Source of the DNA: JAFAGO01 sp031987605
GTDB taxonomy: Bacteria > Bacteroidota > Bacteroidia > Flavobacteriales > Weeksellaceae
Direction of reading: 5' to 3'
NCBI GenBank assembly: GCA_031987605.1
Contig: DALZZF010000007.1
Location: 1-64,000 of the forward strand
DNA length: 64,000 nt
Shown here: positions 22,903 through 32,100 of the stretch, piece by piece
Numbering within the stretch: position 1 is the stretch's first letter
Layout: the number at the start of each line of letters is the position of its first letter
Notes under the pieces: model-generated
Databases searched by the model: none
What the model was told of the DNA's origin: nothing
Seen by the model: only the letters and a program-made list of their open reading frames with translations
Made by a program: the position numbers and the translations under genes

Positions 22903-25566
22903 TTAATCTGCAAGAATTGGAGCCAGCCATTTTCTGGCATACTCCAAATCTACCTTTTTTCGTTTTGCAAAATCTTCCAACTGGTCTTCTTTTATTTTCC
23001 CGACTCCGAAATATTTGGAGTGCGGACTTCCGAAATAATATCCGGAAACTGCAGCTGTTGGCCACATTGCCAAACTTGAAGTTAGTTCAACACCAATGTT
23101 ATCTTTTACTTTCAGAAGTTCCCAAATCGTCAGTTTATCCAAATGATCTGGGCAGGCAGGATAACCCGGAGCTGGACGAATTCCTTTGTATTTCTCGGAA
23201 ATTAATGCTTCATTATCCAGATCTTCATTGGCGGCATAGCCCCAGATTTCGGTTCTCACTTTTTTGTGTAAAAACTCCGCAAACGCTTCTGCAAAACGGT
23301 CTGCCAAAGCTTTTACCATAATGGCATTGTAATCATCATTTTCGGCTTCGTATTTTTTTGCCAGTTCATCGGTTCCGAAACCTGCGCAAACACAAAATGC
23401 CCCTACATAATCTTCTTTTCCTGAAGATTTCGGAGCGATGAAATCTGACAACGCCAGATATTCTTTTCCTTCCGATTTTTTTAGTTGTTGACGAAGTGTC
23501 CTGAAATAGAAAATTTCACCGCTGCTTTGAAGTTCAATATCATCTTCCTCATTTGAGTTTGCGGGAAAAATTCCGAAGATGGCTTTCGCAGTCAAAAGTT
23601 TTTCATCCAGAATTTTTTTGAGCATTTTCTGGGCATCGGCAAATAATTCCGTGGCTTGTTCTCCCACCACATTATCGGTTAAAATATTCGGGTATTTGCC
23701 GTGAAGATCCCAACTTCTGAAAAATGGTGACCAGTCGATAAAATCCACCAATTCCTCCAGATTTTGATTTTCAATAATCTGAATACCTAAATTTTTCGGT
23801 TTAAAAATATCTTCATTTTGCCAATCTATTTTGAAGTTTTGTTTCCGGGCATCTTCAATCGAAATGTATTCTTTTTCTACTTGTCGGTTCAGGAATTTCT
23901 CCCGGAAATCGGCGTAGTCGGTTTTTAAATCAGAAACATATTCTCCATTTCTTCCGCTCAACAACGCACTCACCACGCCAACAGCTCTGGAAGCATCATT
24001 CACGTGAACCACCGCATTATGATATTTCGGATCAATTTTTACGGCGGTATGCGCTTTGGAAGTTGTCGCGCCACCAATCAATAATGGAAAATTGAGATTT
24101 TGACGCTGTAATTCATTGGCAACGTGCACCATTTCGTCCAAACTTGGGGTAATGAGTCCGCTTAAACCAATCACATCCACATTTTCCTCAATGGCTGTCT
24201 GAATAATTTTTTCCGCAGGAACCATCACGCCTAAATCCACAATTTCGTAATTGTTGCAGCCCAAAACCACACTCACAATATTTTTTCCAATATCGTGAAC
24301 ATCGCCTTTTACCGTTGCCATCAGGATTTTTCCGTTGGATCTTTGTGTGGAATCTTTTTCTGCTTCAATAAAGGGTTGAAGATAAGCCACCGCTTTTTTC
24401 ATCACCCTCGCCGATTTTACGACTTGTGGAAGAAACATTTTCCCGCTTCCGAATAAATCGCCGACCACGCCCATTCCCGTCATCAAATGTCCTTCAATAA
24501 CGTGGAGTGGTTTTTCAGATTCCTGACGTGCTTGCTCTACATCTTCCTCGATGAAACGGTCGATTCCTTTCACCAGAGAATGTGTAATTCTGTCCTGAAG
24601 CGGAGCATTTCTCCATTCCAGATTTTCAACGATTTCTTTCTTAACCGATTTGTGTTTTTCGGAATAATCGAGTAATCTTTCAGTGGCATCATCACGTCTG
24701 TCGAGCATTACATCTTCCACCAGTTCCAGTAAATCTTTCGGTATTTCGTCGTACACCTCAAGCATAGTCGGGTTTACAATTCCCATATTCATGCCCGCCT
24801 GAATCGCATAATACAGGAATACGGAATGCATCGCCTCGCGCACCATATCATTTCCACGAAAGGAAAACGAAACGTTGGAAACTCCGCCCGAGACCGAAAC
24901 TCCGGGAAGATTTTCGCGCACCCATTTTGTGGCTTCAATGAAATCCAACGCATTTCTGCGATGCTCATCCATTCCCGTTGCCACAGGAAAAATATTCAAG
25001 TCGAAAATAATGTCTTCTGCCGGGAAACCAATGACTTCGGTTAAAATCTTATAACTTCGGGTACAGATTTCAATTCGACGGTCATAATTATCGGCCTGTC
25101 CTTGCTCATCAAACGCCATGATAATCGCCGCAGCACCGTATCTTTTAATCGCTTTTGCATGCTTGATGAATTCCTCTTCTCCTTCTTTCAACGAAATGGA
25201 ATTCACGACCGGTTTTCCCTGAACGACCTGCAATCCTGCCTCCAGAATTTCCCATTTGGATGAGTCAATCATTATCGGAATCCGTGCTATATCGGGTTCG
25301 GAAGCAATCAGATTTAAAAATTTAATCATAGATGCTTTTCCATCCAGAAGTCCGTCATCAAAATTAACATCGAGAATCTGCGCTCCTCCTTCAACCTGGT
25401 TTCTGGCAATATCCAGCGCTTCGGAAAATTTTTCTTCTTTGATGAGTCGCAGGAATTTTTTAGAACCCGCAACATTGGTTCGCTCTCCAACATTGATAAA
25501 GTTGGAGTCGGGTGTTATTATTAATGGTTCGAGACCAGAGAGTTTTAAATAATTCAGCGTTTTCAT
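22903..25566 (-). CDS. metH: Methionine synthase, folate/cobalamin/activation subunit
   Basis: An 887-residue protein with the MetH modules after the homocysteine domain: pterin-binding domain (about 10-270, FINVGERTNVAGS), cobalamin cap (about 300-385, EGHLMTGMGVVGDLFGSGKM), B12-binding domain with the DVHDIG histidine (about 412-417), and the AdoMet reactivation domain (RPAPGYPACPDH near 833). It transfers the methyl group from methyl-THF to homocysteine through cobalamin. The homocysteine-binding domain is encoded separately at 26708, with a transposase gene between. Such a split is common in Flavobacteria. Confidence 0.95.
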   Translation of the reverse strand: MKTLNYLKLSGLEPLIITPDSNFINVGERTNVAGSKKFLRLIKEEKFSEALDIARNQVEGGAQILDVNFDDGLLDGKASMIKFLNLIASEPDIARIPIMIDSSKWEILEAGLQVVQGKPVVNSISLKEGEEEFIKHAKAIKRYGAAAIIMAFDEQGQADNYDRRIEICTRSYKILTEVIGFPAEDIIFDLNIFPVATGMDEHRRNALDFIEATKWVRENLPGVSVSGGVSNVSFSFRGNDMVREAMHSVFLYYAIQAGMNMGIVNPTMLEVYDEIPKDLLELVEDVMLDRRDDATERLLDYSEKHKSVKKEIVENLEWRNAPLQDRITHSLVKGIDRFIEEDVEQARQESEKPLHVIEGHLMTGMGVVGDLFGSGKMFLPQVVKSARVMKKAVAYLQPFIEAEKDSTQRSNGKILMATVKGDVHDIGKNIVSVVLGCNNYEIVDLGVMVPAEKIIQTAIEENVDVIGLSGLITPSLDEMVHVANELQRQNLNFPLLIGGATTSKAHTAVKIDPKYHNAVVHVNDASRAVGVVSALLSGRNGEYVSDLKTDYADFREKFLNRQVEKEYISIEDARKQNFKIDWQNEDIFKPKNLGIQIIENQNLEELVDFIDWSPFFRSWDLHGKYPNILTDNVVGEQATELFADAQKMLKKILDEKLLTAKAIFGIFPANSNEEDDIELQSSGEIFYFRTLRQQLKKSEGKEYLALSDFIAPKSSGKEDYVGAFCVCAGFGTDELAKKYEAENDDYNAIMVKALADRFAEAFAEFLHKKVRTEIWGYAANEDLDNEALISEKYKGIRPAPGYPACPDHLDKLTIWELLKVKDNIGVELTSSLAMWPTAAVSGYYFGSPHSKYFGVGKIKEDQLEDFAKRKKVDLEYARKWLAPILAD

Positions 25567-25585
25567 ATTTTACTTTTGAGTAGGG

Positions 25586-25676
25586 AGAGGTCTGAAAGAC
25601 CTCTATCAATAACATGGGGCAAAGCCCTATGAAAAAATGGGTTGCACAGGAAGTGCAGCGGAGCCCTGAAAGGGCG
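25586..25676. repeat. REP-like palindrome cluster, copy 1
   Basis: A chain of short palindromes: AGAGGTCT-GAA-AGACCTCT (25586-25604), GGGC-AAA-GCCC (about 25617-25626), TGCAC/GTGCA (25643-25657) and GCCCT-GAA-AGGGC (25663-25675). The same order recurs at 26219-26300 and inverted at 26405-26448, flanking a REP-associated transposase gene. Confidence 0.7.
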
Positions 25677-25693
25677 ACAGCTAATTTCCGACA

Positions 25694-26146
25694 TTAATCC
25701 CAAATATATTTATCATCATATTCAACATTATATTTTTTAAGAAAAGCCAAAAACTCTTCCTGAAATGTTCTTTTTTGATGGTGTTCTTCCTGATTTTCAA
25801 TATAACTTACAACAATATCCAGCTCAGTAGGATTTACCGAAAATGCACCATACCCGTTCTGCCAGTAGAAATCAGAGTATTGTTCCCCTTTTGTTTTGAT
25901 CCATTTCGAGGAATTAGATTTTACCTTTTCAATTACATCCATCAAAGAAATTTTCTTCGAAAGTAAGCAGAGAATATGGACATGATCTTTATATCCACCA
26001 ACTTTTATCGGATTGCATTCTAAATTTTTACATATTCCACCTAAATATGAGAACAACTCATTTTCAATCTCTTTTGAAATTTTTGGTTCACGATGTTTTG
26101 TGCTGAAAACAATGTGAACATAAATTTTGTGCAATGATTGTCCCAT
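25694..26146 (-). mobile_element. REP-associated tyrosine transposase (IS200/IS605-like TnpA)
   Basis: A 150-residue Y1 HUH transposase of the IS200-like superfamily. The HUH motif is DHVHILC (about 51-57), and a candidate catalytic Tyr is in VSYIENQEEHH (about 111-121). It carries no accessory TnpB. Related palindromic repeats on both sides mark it as a RAYT, the single-copy enzymes thought to spread REP sequences. It lies between the two metH genes. It appears intact. Confidence 0.88.
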
Positions 26147-26218
26147 AATTTTTTAGCGTTATTTCCTTGTTAAATTTTTAATTCATTTCATTTTTTTTAT
26201 AATCCGATTTTTTCGGAG

Positions 26219-26300
26219 TGAGGTCTGAAAGACCATAAGCAATAACATAGGGTACAGCCCTATGAAAAATATGCGGGCAATGCAGAGCCTTGAAAGGGCG
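26219..26300. repeat. REP-like palindrome cluster, copy 2
   Basis: Direct-orientation copy of the cluster at 25586: AGGTCT-GAA-AGACC, then ATAGGG...CCCTAT and GCCTT-GAA-AGGGC. Slightly more degenerate than copy 1. It lies upstream of the transposase start. Confidence 0.65.
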
Positions 26301-26404
26301 ATATCTTTTTTACAAATTGTCCAAACATTGAATCCTTATTGCATTTTATTTAATTATTGATTTCGGTCTTTCATACCTCCAATTAACTTGTTTCATAATT
26401 CCCG

Positions 26405-26448
26405 TAGGGCTTCGCCCTATGCTATTGATCGAGGTCTTTCAGACCTCT
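26405..26448. repeat. REP-like palindrome cluster, copy 3 (inverted)
   Basis: Inverted copy: TAGGGC-TTC-GCCCTA followed by GAGGTCT-TTC-AGACCTC. The rest of 26147-26707 holds short repeat fragments (such as TTTGCTCAGAATGACA, 26663-26678) and no gene that I can support. Confidence 0.6.
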
Positions 26449-26707
26449 CCTTCTGATCAATATCAAACCATATTCAACTGGGCTATATTTTATACTACAA
26501 ACGGAGACCTTTCATGTCCCACTTTATTCATCATCATTTTTATCGTGCTTTATCCAATTTTCTTGATTTCGCCACTTCGTGGCTCAAAAAATATCGACAA
26601 TTCACTCTTTCAATTTAACAATCAAATTGACTTCGTCCAACCACTTTATTACGTTTCTTCGCTTTGCTCAGAATGACACACGTAGAAATTGTTACACGGA
26701 TAGATTG

Positions 26708-27718
26708 CTATATTGTTACATTATGCCTTCTCGGTTTATAATCTTTCACCAAATCTGCAATGGCTTTGATATGTTCCGGAGTGGTGCCACAACAACCGCC
26801 GATAATATTGATTAATCTTTTGTCCACATACTCCTTAATCTGCGAAGCCATGTGTTCCGGGGTTTCATCGTAATGACCGAAAGCGTTTGGTAATCCGGCA
26901 TTCGGATAGGCAGAAATATGAAACTCGGAATTGGCGGAAATCGTTTCCAGATAAGGAGTTAACTGTTTTGCTCCCAAAGCGCAATTAAAACCAACTGAAA
27001 GCAAATTTAGATGCGAAACAGAAATTAAAAATGCTTCCGCAGTTTGCCCGCTCAATGTTCTTCCGGAAGCATCGGTAATGGTTCCCGAAACCATAATCGG
27101 AATCTGAATATTGCGCTCGTCCTGAATTTCATCAATCGCAAAAAGAGCGGCTTTTGCATTTAAGGTATCAAAAATAGTTTCCACCAAAAGGATATCGGAA
27201 CCACCGTCCAATAATGCTTCTGCCTGTTGTTTGTAAGCAATTCTCAGTTCATCAAACGTAATCGCACGAAATCCGGGATCATTCACATCCGGAGAAAGTG
27301 AAGCGGTTTTATTGGTTGGTCCCATTGAACCCGCTACAAATCTTGGTTTTTCCGGATTTAATGCCGTAAATTCATCACAGACTTTTCGGGCAATTTTTGC
27401 GGATTCGTAATTCAGTTCATACACCAAATCTTCCATGTGATAATCTGCCATCGCAATCGTGGTTCCGGAAAACGTATTGGTTTCGATGATGTCGGCTCCG
27501 GCTTCCAGATATTTCCGATGTACTTCTTCAATGGCTTTTGGCTGGGTTAAAGAAAGTAAATCGTTGTTGCCTTTTACCGGAGATTTCCAGTCTTTGAAAC
27601 GTTCTCCGCGATAATCTTCTTCTTCGAAACCATAGCGCTGAAGCATGGTTCCCATTGCGCCGTCCAAGACTAAAATTCTTTCGCTTAAGGCTTTATATAG
27701 TTGTTGTGAGTTTTTCAT
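26708..27718 (-). CDS. Methionine synthase, homocysteine-binding subunit
   Basis: A 336-residue homocysteine S-methyltransferase domain protein, the N-terminal module of MetH as a separate gene. It has DGAMGTMLQRYGFEE near the N-terminus, VGFNCALG (about 244-251) and GGCCGTTPEH (about 313-322), which supply the three zinc-ligand cysteines. It activates homocysteine for methylation by the folate/cobalamin subunit (22903-25566). Cotranscription with the larger subunit would have to cross the transposase gene and repeats. Confidence 0.92.
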   Translation of the reverse strand: MKNSQQLYKALSERILVLDGAMGTMLQRYGFEEEDYRGERFKDWKSPVKGNNDLLSLTQPKAIEEVHRKYLEAGADIIETNTFSGTTIAMADYHMEDLVYELNYESAKIARKVCDEFTALNPEKPRFVAGSMGPTNKTASLSPDVNDPGFRAITFDELRIAYKQQAEALLDGGSDILLVETIFDTLNAKAALFAIDEIQDERNIQIPIMVSGTITDASGRTLSGQTAEAFLISVSHLNLLSVGFNCALGAKQLTPYLETISANSEFHISAYPNAGLPNAFGHYDETPEHMASQIKEYVDKRLINIIGGCCGTTPEHIKAIADLVKDYKPRRHNVTI

Positions 27719-27731
27719 ATTTTCATTTTTT

Positions 27732-27980
27732 TGTCATTACGAGGAGTTGAAAATTCTTTTTCAAGGAAGTAATCCGTTTCAATTTGCTTAAATTATTCTC
27801 TTCATTATCTACTTTTCACAATCCGCAGCCCGACCTGAGTGGAGCTCTTTTTGCGCAGCGAAGCGGAGCAAAAAAGCGGGAACGGAGGGCGGAAATTGCT
27901 GCCATAATAATTACTATTTTTGAATTTTCATTAATAATATTGAGATTGCCACGCTTCACTTTGTTACACTCGCAATGACA
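27732..27980. repeat. MITE-like element with inverted ends
   Basis: TGTCATTACGAG at the left and CTCGCAATGACA at the right are inverted matches at 11 of 12 bases and bound about 250 bases without a gene. Inside is a GC-rich block (27825-27904) with GCTCTTTTTGC/GCAAAAAAGC arms. TGTCATTGCGAG-type repeats are widespread in Bacteroidota. Confidence 0.45.
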
Positions 27981-27983
27981 CAA

Positions 27984-29144
27984 CTAATCAAGAGCCTGTT
28001 TTAAATCCGCAATAATATCATCTACATTTTCCAGACCTACGGAACATCTCACCAATCCCGGCGTGATGCCAACTTCGTTTCTTTCTTCATCCGAAAGTTT
28101 GGAATGCGTGGTGGATGCGGGATGTGTAACAATCGTTCTGGTGTCGCCCAAATTGGCAGAAAGTGAACACATTTTAATTTTATTGAGAAAATTTCTGCCG
28201 CCTTCAATGCCGCCTTTTACTTCAAATGCCACAATGCTTCCGCCTAATTTCATCTGTTTTTTGGCGATTTCGTAGTTGGGATGAGATTTCAGGAATGGAT
28301 ATTTTACCAATTCCACATTGGGATGAGATTCTAAAAATTCGGCGACTTTTAATGCGTTTTCACAATGTTTATCGACTCTTAAAGCCAATGTTTCCAAACT
28401 TTTACTCAAAACCCATGCGTTGAACGGCGACATTGCAGGTCCGGTATTTCTGGCAAAAAGATAAATTTCACGAATGAGATCGGCTTTTCCAACGGTAACA
28501 CCGCCCAAAACACGCCCTTGTCCGTCAATTAATTTCGTGGCGGAATGCACCACAATATCGGCTCCGTACTTGATTGGCTGCTGTAAATACGATGTTGCAA
28601 AACAGTTATCGACAATAAAAAGCAGATTGTGTTTTTTGGCGATTTTTCCCAAAAGTTCCAGATCCAACACTTCAATTGCCGGATTGGTTGGCGTTTCTAC
28701 ATATAAAACTTTGGTGTTCGGCTGAATCAGTTTTTCGATCGTTTCCGCATCTTCCGCTTTGAAATAAGTGGTGTTGATGTTCCATTTCGGAAAATATTTG
28801 GTGAACAATGTATGTGTAGATCCGAAAACCGACTGGCAACTTAAAATATGGTCGCCGGAACTCAACAACGCGGCAAATGTGGAATAAATCGCTGCCATTC
28901 CCGTTGCAAAAGCGTAACCGGATTCTGCGCCTTCCATTTTTGCAATTTTGTTGATAAATTCCGTGACATTCGGGTTGCTGAAACGGCTGTAGAGATTTTT
29001 TTCTTTTTCTTCGGCAAAACTGGCGCGCATATCTTCGGCATCTTCAAATATAAAACTTGAAGTAAGATAAAGCGGTGTTGAATGTTCGTCAAATTGCGTT
29101 CTTTCGGTTTGGGTACGAACGGCAATGGTTTCAAAATTTTCCAT
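27984..29144 (-). CDS. PLP-dependent sulfhydrylase / cystathionine gamma-synthase family
   Basis: A 386-residue PLP enzyme of the Cys/Met metabolism family, most likely O-acyl-homoserine sulfhydrylase (MetZ type) making homocysteine. The PLP lysine is in SATKLIDGQGRVLGG (about 203-217), YVETPTNPAIEVLD (about 149-162) contacts the cofactor, and DTRTIVTHPASTTH (about 336-349) is near the C-terminus. Its place after metX and hom supports the methionine pathway. MetB-like activity on cysteine cannot be excluded. Confidence 0.9.
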   Translation of the reverse strand: MENFETIAVRTQTERTQFDEHSTPLYLTSSFIFEDAEDMRASFAEEKEKNLYSRFSNPNVTEFINKIAKMEGAESGYAFATGMAAIYSTFAALLSSGDHILSCQSVFGSTHTLFTKYFPKWNINTTYFKAEDAETIEKLIQPNTKVLYVETPTNPAIEVLDLELLGKIAKKHNLLFIVDNCFATSYLQQPIKYGADIVVHSATKLIDGQGRVLGGVTVGKADLIREIYLFARNTGPAMSPFNAWVLSKSLETLALRVDKHCENALKVAEFLESHPNVELVKYPFLKSHPNYEIAKKQMKLGGSIVAFEVKGGIEGGRNFLNKIKMCSLSANLGDTRTIVTHPASTTHSKLSDEERNEVGITPGLVRCSVGLENVDDIIADLKQALD

Positions 29145-29160
29145 AAAAATTTAATTTACC

Positions 29161-29266
29161 AATGGAACAGTTTACCAGTGTAACAATGAGATGCTTCGAC
29201 AAGCTCAGCATGACACGTTTCAATATTGGTAAATTGATACATTGTTATATTGTTACATTAGTTAGC
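29161..29266. repeat. Short dispersed repeat between metZ and hom
   Basis: Contains GCTTCGACAAGC followed by TCAGCATGACA (about 29194-29215), a palindrome-bearing sequence seen between genes in many bacteria, and short AT-rich direct repeats. No gene. Confidence 0.4.
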
Positions 29267-30811
29267 TTATTTTGTTTCACTCAATCTTAAAATATCGCCG
29301 AAAACACCGCGTGCCGTTACTTTTGCGCCGGCTCCGGCTCCCATAATGACGATTGGATTTTCACCATAGCTTTCGGTATAGATTTCAAAAATAGAATCTG
29401 AACCTTTCAGCTGTCCGAGTGCGGAATTGGCGGGAACGGAAATCAGTTTCACATCGAGTTCGCCTTTTTCCTGATGCAAATCGCCGTGCAAATCGCCAAC
29501 ATAACGCAATACGTGATCCGGTTCCTGAGAATCTTTAATTTTCTGATATTCATCATCCAATTCCGAAAGACGGGAAATAAACTCGTTTTTGTTTACAGAA
29601 AGTAAATGTTCAGGAACGAGATTCTGAATATTGATGTCGCTGAATTCATTGATTAAATCAAGTTCTCGGGCTAAAATCAACAGCTTTCTGGCTACATCAT
29701 TTCCGCTTAAATCCTCGCGCGGATCGGGTTCCGTGTAGCCTTTTTCCAGTGCTTCCAGAACAATTTTTGAGAAAGGTTCATCGCGAACCGAAAAATTATT
29801 AAAAACATAACTCAACGTTCCGGAAAAAACACCTTTAATTCTGGTGATATTTTCGCCGGAAAGATGGAGTAATTTAATCGTGTCAATCAATGGCAAACCT
29901 GCACCAACATTGGTTTCGTAGAGATAATGTTTTTTATTTTTCTCCAATAATTTCCGGAAATTCCGATAAGTGGAAATCGGAAGTGTATTGTAAATTTTGT
30001 TGGACGAAACCACATCAAAACCATGGTCTACAAAGGTTTCATAGTTTTTTACAAAATCTTTGCTGGCGGTATTGTCCACCATCACCAGATTTTCCAGATG
30101 ATGTTCCCGGGCAAATTCAATAAGTTTTTCCACATCGGAATCGGTTTGGGAAAACATGATTTTCTGTCTCCAATCGCTGCCAAAACCGGCTTGGTTCAGT
30201 GCCATTTTTTTGGAATTGGCAACGGCGACTATTTTCAGTTCCAAACGTTTGCGGTTCAGAATATCATATGAAGAATCCAAAATCTGCTCGATTAAAGTTC
30301 CTCCTACATTCCCGTGCCCGATTAATGCCAAATGTACCACTTTCGGTTTGCCGAAAATCTCGGTTTCGATGATATTTTTGGCGAGTTCCGTTTGATTTCC
30401 GGTAACCACGATATTAACTCTTCCTGCGGATGCAATCTGATTTAACAACAATGGGAAAATTTTATTTCGCTGAAGTTCAGAAAGGATTTTATTGTAGTTT
30501 TCGGATACAAAACCAATGGCAGTTAAATTATTGACGCTGGAAATTTTGCTTACAAAACCTTTGTCTTTTTCCTGCTGGAATTCTTCCAAAAGGAAGCATA
30601 CTGCGGCTTCGGCATCCGCTTCATCCACGAGAACAGAAATTCCGTTTTCAATGGCTTGCTGCGAAATAACGCCCACCGAAATTCCACCTCCGTTTAAGGC
30701 CTTAAAAATACGGGAATCGATCCCGATTTGTCCCAAAAAATCCTTTCCCTCAAAATTCACAAGGGCTTTATTCCGGTATACTTTTATTGCATTATTTTCT
30801 GTCATCTTCAA
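29267..30811 (-). CDS. Homoserine dehydrogenase with N-terminal ACT region
   Basis: A 514-residue enzyme of which about residues 1-170 resemble the ACT regulatory region of aspartate kinases (KDFLGQIGIDSRIFKAL, GGISVGVISQQ) but contain no kinase domain. From about 175 comes homoserine dehydrogenase: LIGHGNVGGTLIEQ (NADPH site), TNVGAGLPLIDT (about 311-322) and GYTEPDPREDLSGNDVARK (about 358-376). It reduces aspartate semialdehyde to homoserine. The ACT part probably senses an end product. It looks like a ThrA-type fusion stripped of its kinase. Its start overlaps the end of metX by 20 bases. Confidence 0.9.
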   Translation of the reverse strand: MKMTENNAIKVYRNKALVNFEGKDFLGQIGIDSRIFKALNGGGISVGVISQQAIENGISVLVDEADAEAAVCFLLEEFQQEKDKGFVSKISSVNNLTAIGFVSENYNKILSELQRNKIFPLLLNQIASAGRVNIVVTGNQTELAKNIIETEIFGKPKVVHLALIGHGNVGGTLIEQILDSSYDILNRKRLELKIVAVANSKKMALNQAGFGSDWRQKIMFSQTDSDVEKLIEFAREHHLENLVMVDNTASKDFVKNYETFVDHGFDVVSSNKIYNTLPISTYRNFRKLLEKNKKHYLYETNVGAGLPLIDTIKLLHLSGENITRIKGVFSGTLSYVFNNFSVRDEPFSKIVLEALEKGYTEPDPREDLSGNDVARKLLILARELDLINEFSDINIQNLVPEHLLSVNKNEFISRLSELDDEYQKIKDSQEPDHVLRYVGDLHGDLHQEKGELDVKLISVPANSALGQLKGSDSIFEIYTESYGENPIVIMGAGAGAKVTARGVFGDILRLSETK

Positions 30812-31745
30812 ATATGGGTTTTAGAATTTCAATCAGTTGCTCATATTCCATCAAAAAAGCATCATGACCGTGGATAGAACTGATTTCGTTATAGTGAATG
30901 GTGTTGGTATTTTTTAATAGCTGATTGGTTTTTTCGATTTCAAAAGCCGGAAAAAACAAATCGGTATTTACAGAAATCAGGTGGATTTCCGCCTGTATAT
31001 TTTTAAGTTTCTCCGGATCCGCATTAATAGTCATCAGCAAATGATTTACGAGCTGATAGGCTTTCACGGCAAAACGTTCGCTCAACGATTTACCATGATA
31101 ATCCAGCCATTCGTGGGATTTCCATTTTTGATTTTCCTGAGAAACTTCCCGGTTAAATCTTAGGTTTAAAGATTCCGGAGTTCGGTAACACAACATGGCG
31201 TGAACTCGGGCTTTTTCCAACGGACTTTCGGTATTTTCCAATAAATATCTTTGGATTAAACATTGAGAATACAACCAGTCTGTCGTTTTATAATCAGTGG
31301 CAATGGGTACGAAATATTTTGCCAGATTCGGTTCTAAAGCCAACATTTCCCAAGCAATTGCTCCGCCAAGCGAACCTCCGATGATTGCATATAAATTATT
31401 TATATTCAATATTTTAAGTCCGTAAATAAATAAATAAGCAACATCCGAAACATTAAACGACTGATAATCTTCAATAAAAAAATCATCATAACCATTACCC
31501 GGAATATTGAAGCAGATTACCGTATATTTTTCGGTATTGATGAGTTTTCCGTCGCCCACTAATTTTTTCCACCAGCCATTTTCTCCAGCAACATCTGAAT
31601 TTCCTGTTAATGCGTGATTAATCAGGATAATGGGTGCGGAATGCAGTGGCTTCCCAAAAGTCTGATAACTTAAGGGAATGGTATACACGCTTCCTGAAGA
31701 AGTGGTAAAATCTTTAATTAAAATGGTTTGAAGGTTGCTTTTCAA
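30792..31745 (-). CDS. metX: Homoserine O-acetyltransferase (alpha/beta hydrolase)
   Basis: A 317-residue alpha/beta-hydrolase that acylates homoserine, the first committed step to methionine. LTGNSDVAGENGWW (about 46-59) is the oxyanion-loop region, the nucleophile Ser is in GGSLGGAIAWE (about 122-132), and the Asp and His are near VNTDLFF (about 263) and IHGHDAF (about 294). Slightly shorter than average for MetX. First gene after the SAM riboswitch, so the leader controls this operon. Confidence 0.9.
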   Translation of the reverse strand: MKSNLQTILIKDFTTSSGSVYTIPLSYQTFGKPLHSAPIILINHALTGNSDVAGENGWWKKLVGDGKLINTEKYTVICFNIPGNGYDDFFIEDYQSFNVSDVAYLFIYGLKILNINNLYAIIGGSLGGAIAWEMLALEPNLAKYFVPIATDYKTTDWLYSQCLIQRYLLENTESPLEKARVHAMLCYRTPESLNLRFNREVSQENQKWKSHEWLDYHGKSLSERFAVKAYQLVNHLLMTINADPEKLKNIQAEIHLISVNTDLFFPAFEIEKTNQLLKNTNTIHYNEISSIHGHDAFLMEYEQLIEILKPIFEDDRK

Positions 31746-31800
31746 TTTATTTTATCATAAAATCCATTGAAAATGCTATAAAGAATGCAGTAATTAATCC

Positions 31801-31903
31801 GTTATCTTTTCCGCCATTTTGCGAATAGAATGTAGCACCTTCTTCGTAACCGAAGGGTTGCCAAGGTTTCACAGAGTCTAATCTCTCCACCTTTCTTGAT
31901 AAC
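31801..31903 (-). promoter_or_regulatory. SAM-I riboswitch (S box)
   Basis: On the minus strand the leader of metX begins GTTATCAAGAAAGGTGGAG, has GAAACCTTGGCAACC and an AAGGTGCTA motif, and closes with GATAAC, which pairs with GTTATC (P1, six pairs). These are the conserved parts of the SAM-I aptamer. SAM binding should reduce expression of the methionine genes. The expression platform is not obvious; in Bacteroidota it often acts near the start codon. Confidence 0.9.
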
Positions 31904-31936
31904 ATTTTCTTGGTATGTTAATGAACAAATTCCCGG

Positions 31937-31944
31937 CAAAGATA
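31937..31944 (-). promoter_or_regulatory. -7 box of the met operon
   Basis: TATCTTTG on the minus strand fits TAnnTTTG and lies about 34 bases before the riboswitch P1 stem. Confidence 0.55.
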
Positions 31945-32100
31945 GTTTATAATTTTTTACCTGAAAAATATTTGAAAGTTTTTTCTGTTTCGGCTACAAA
32001 AAACGGTTTACCATATGGAATATATCATGCTCTGGCAAAGGTTTCTTATTTGATTTCACCGAAAAGAATCACTATTTTTGTGATATTACGGAATTATTAT

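Noticed and set aside
22634..22906. ORFs of 90-97 codons between metF and metH
   Set aside because: They cross perfect inverted repeats and dispersed repeat sequence; not genes.
25586..26448. Possible CRISPR array near the transposase
   Set aside because: The repeats are palindromic and irregular, with no uniform spacers and no cas genes.
22903..27718. metH disrupted by the transposase
   Set aside because: Both reading frames are complete with normal ends at domain boundaries; a split metH is usual in Flavobacteria, so this is not a pseudogene.
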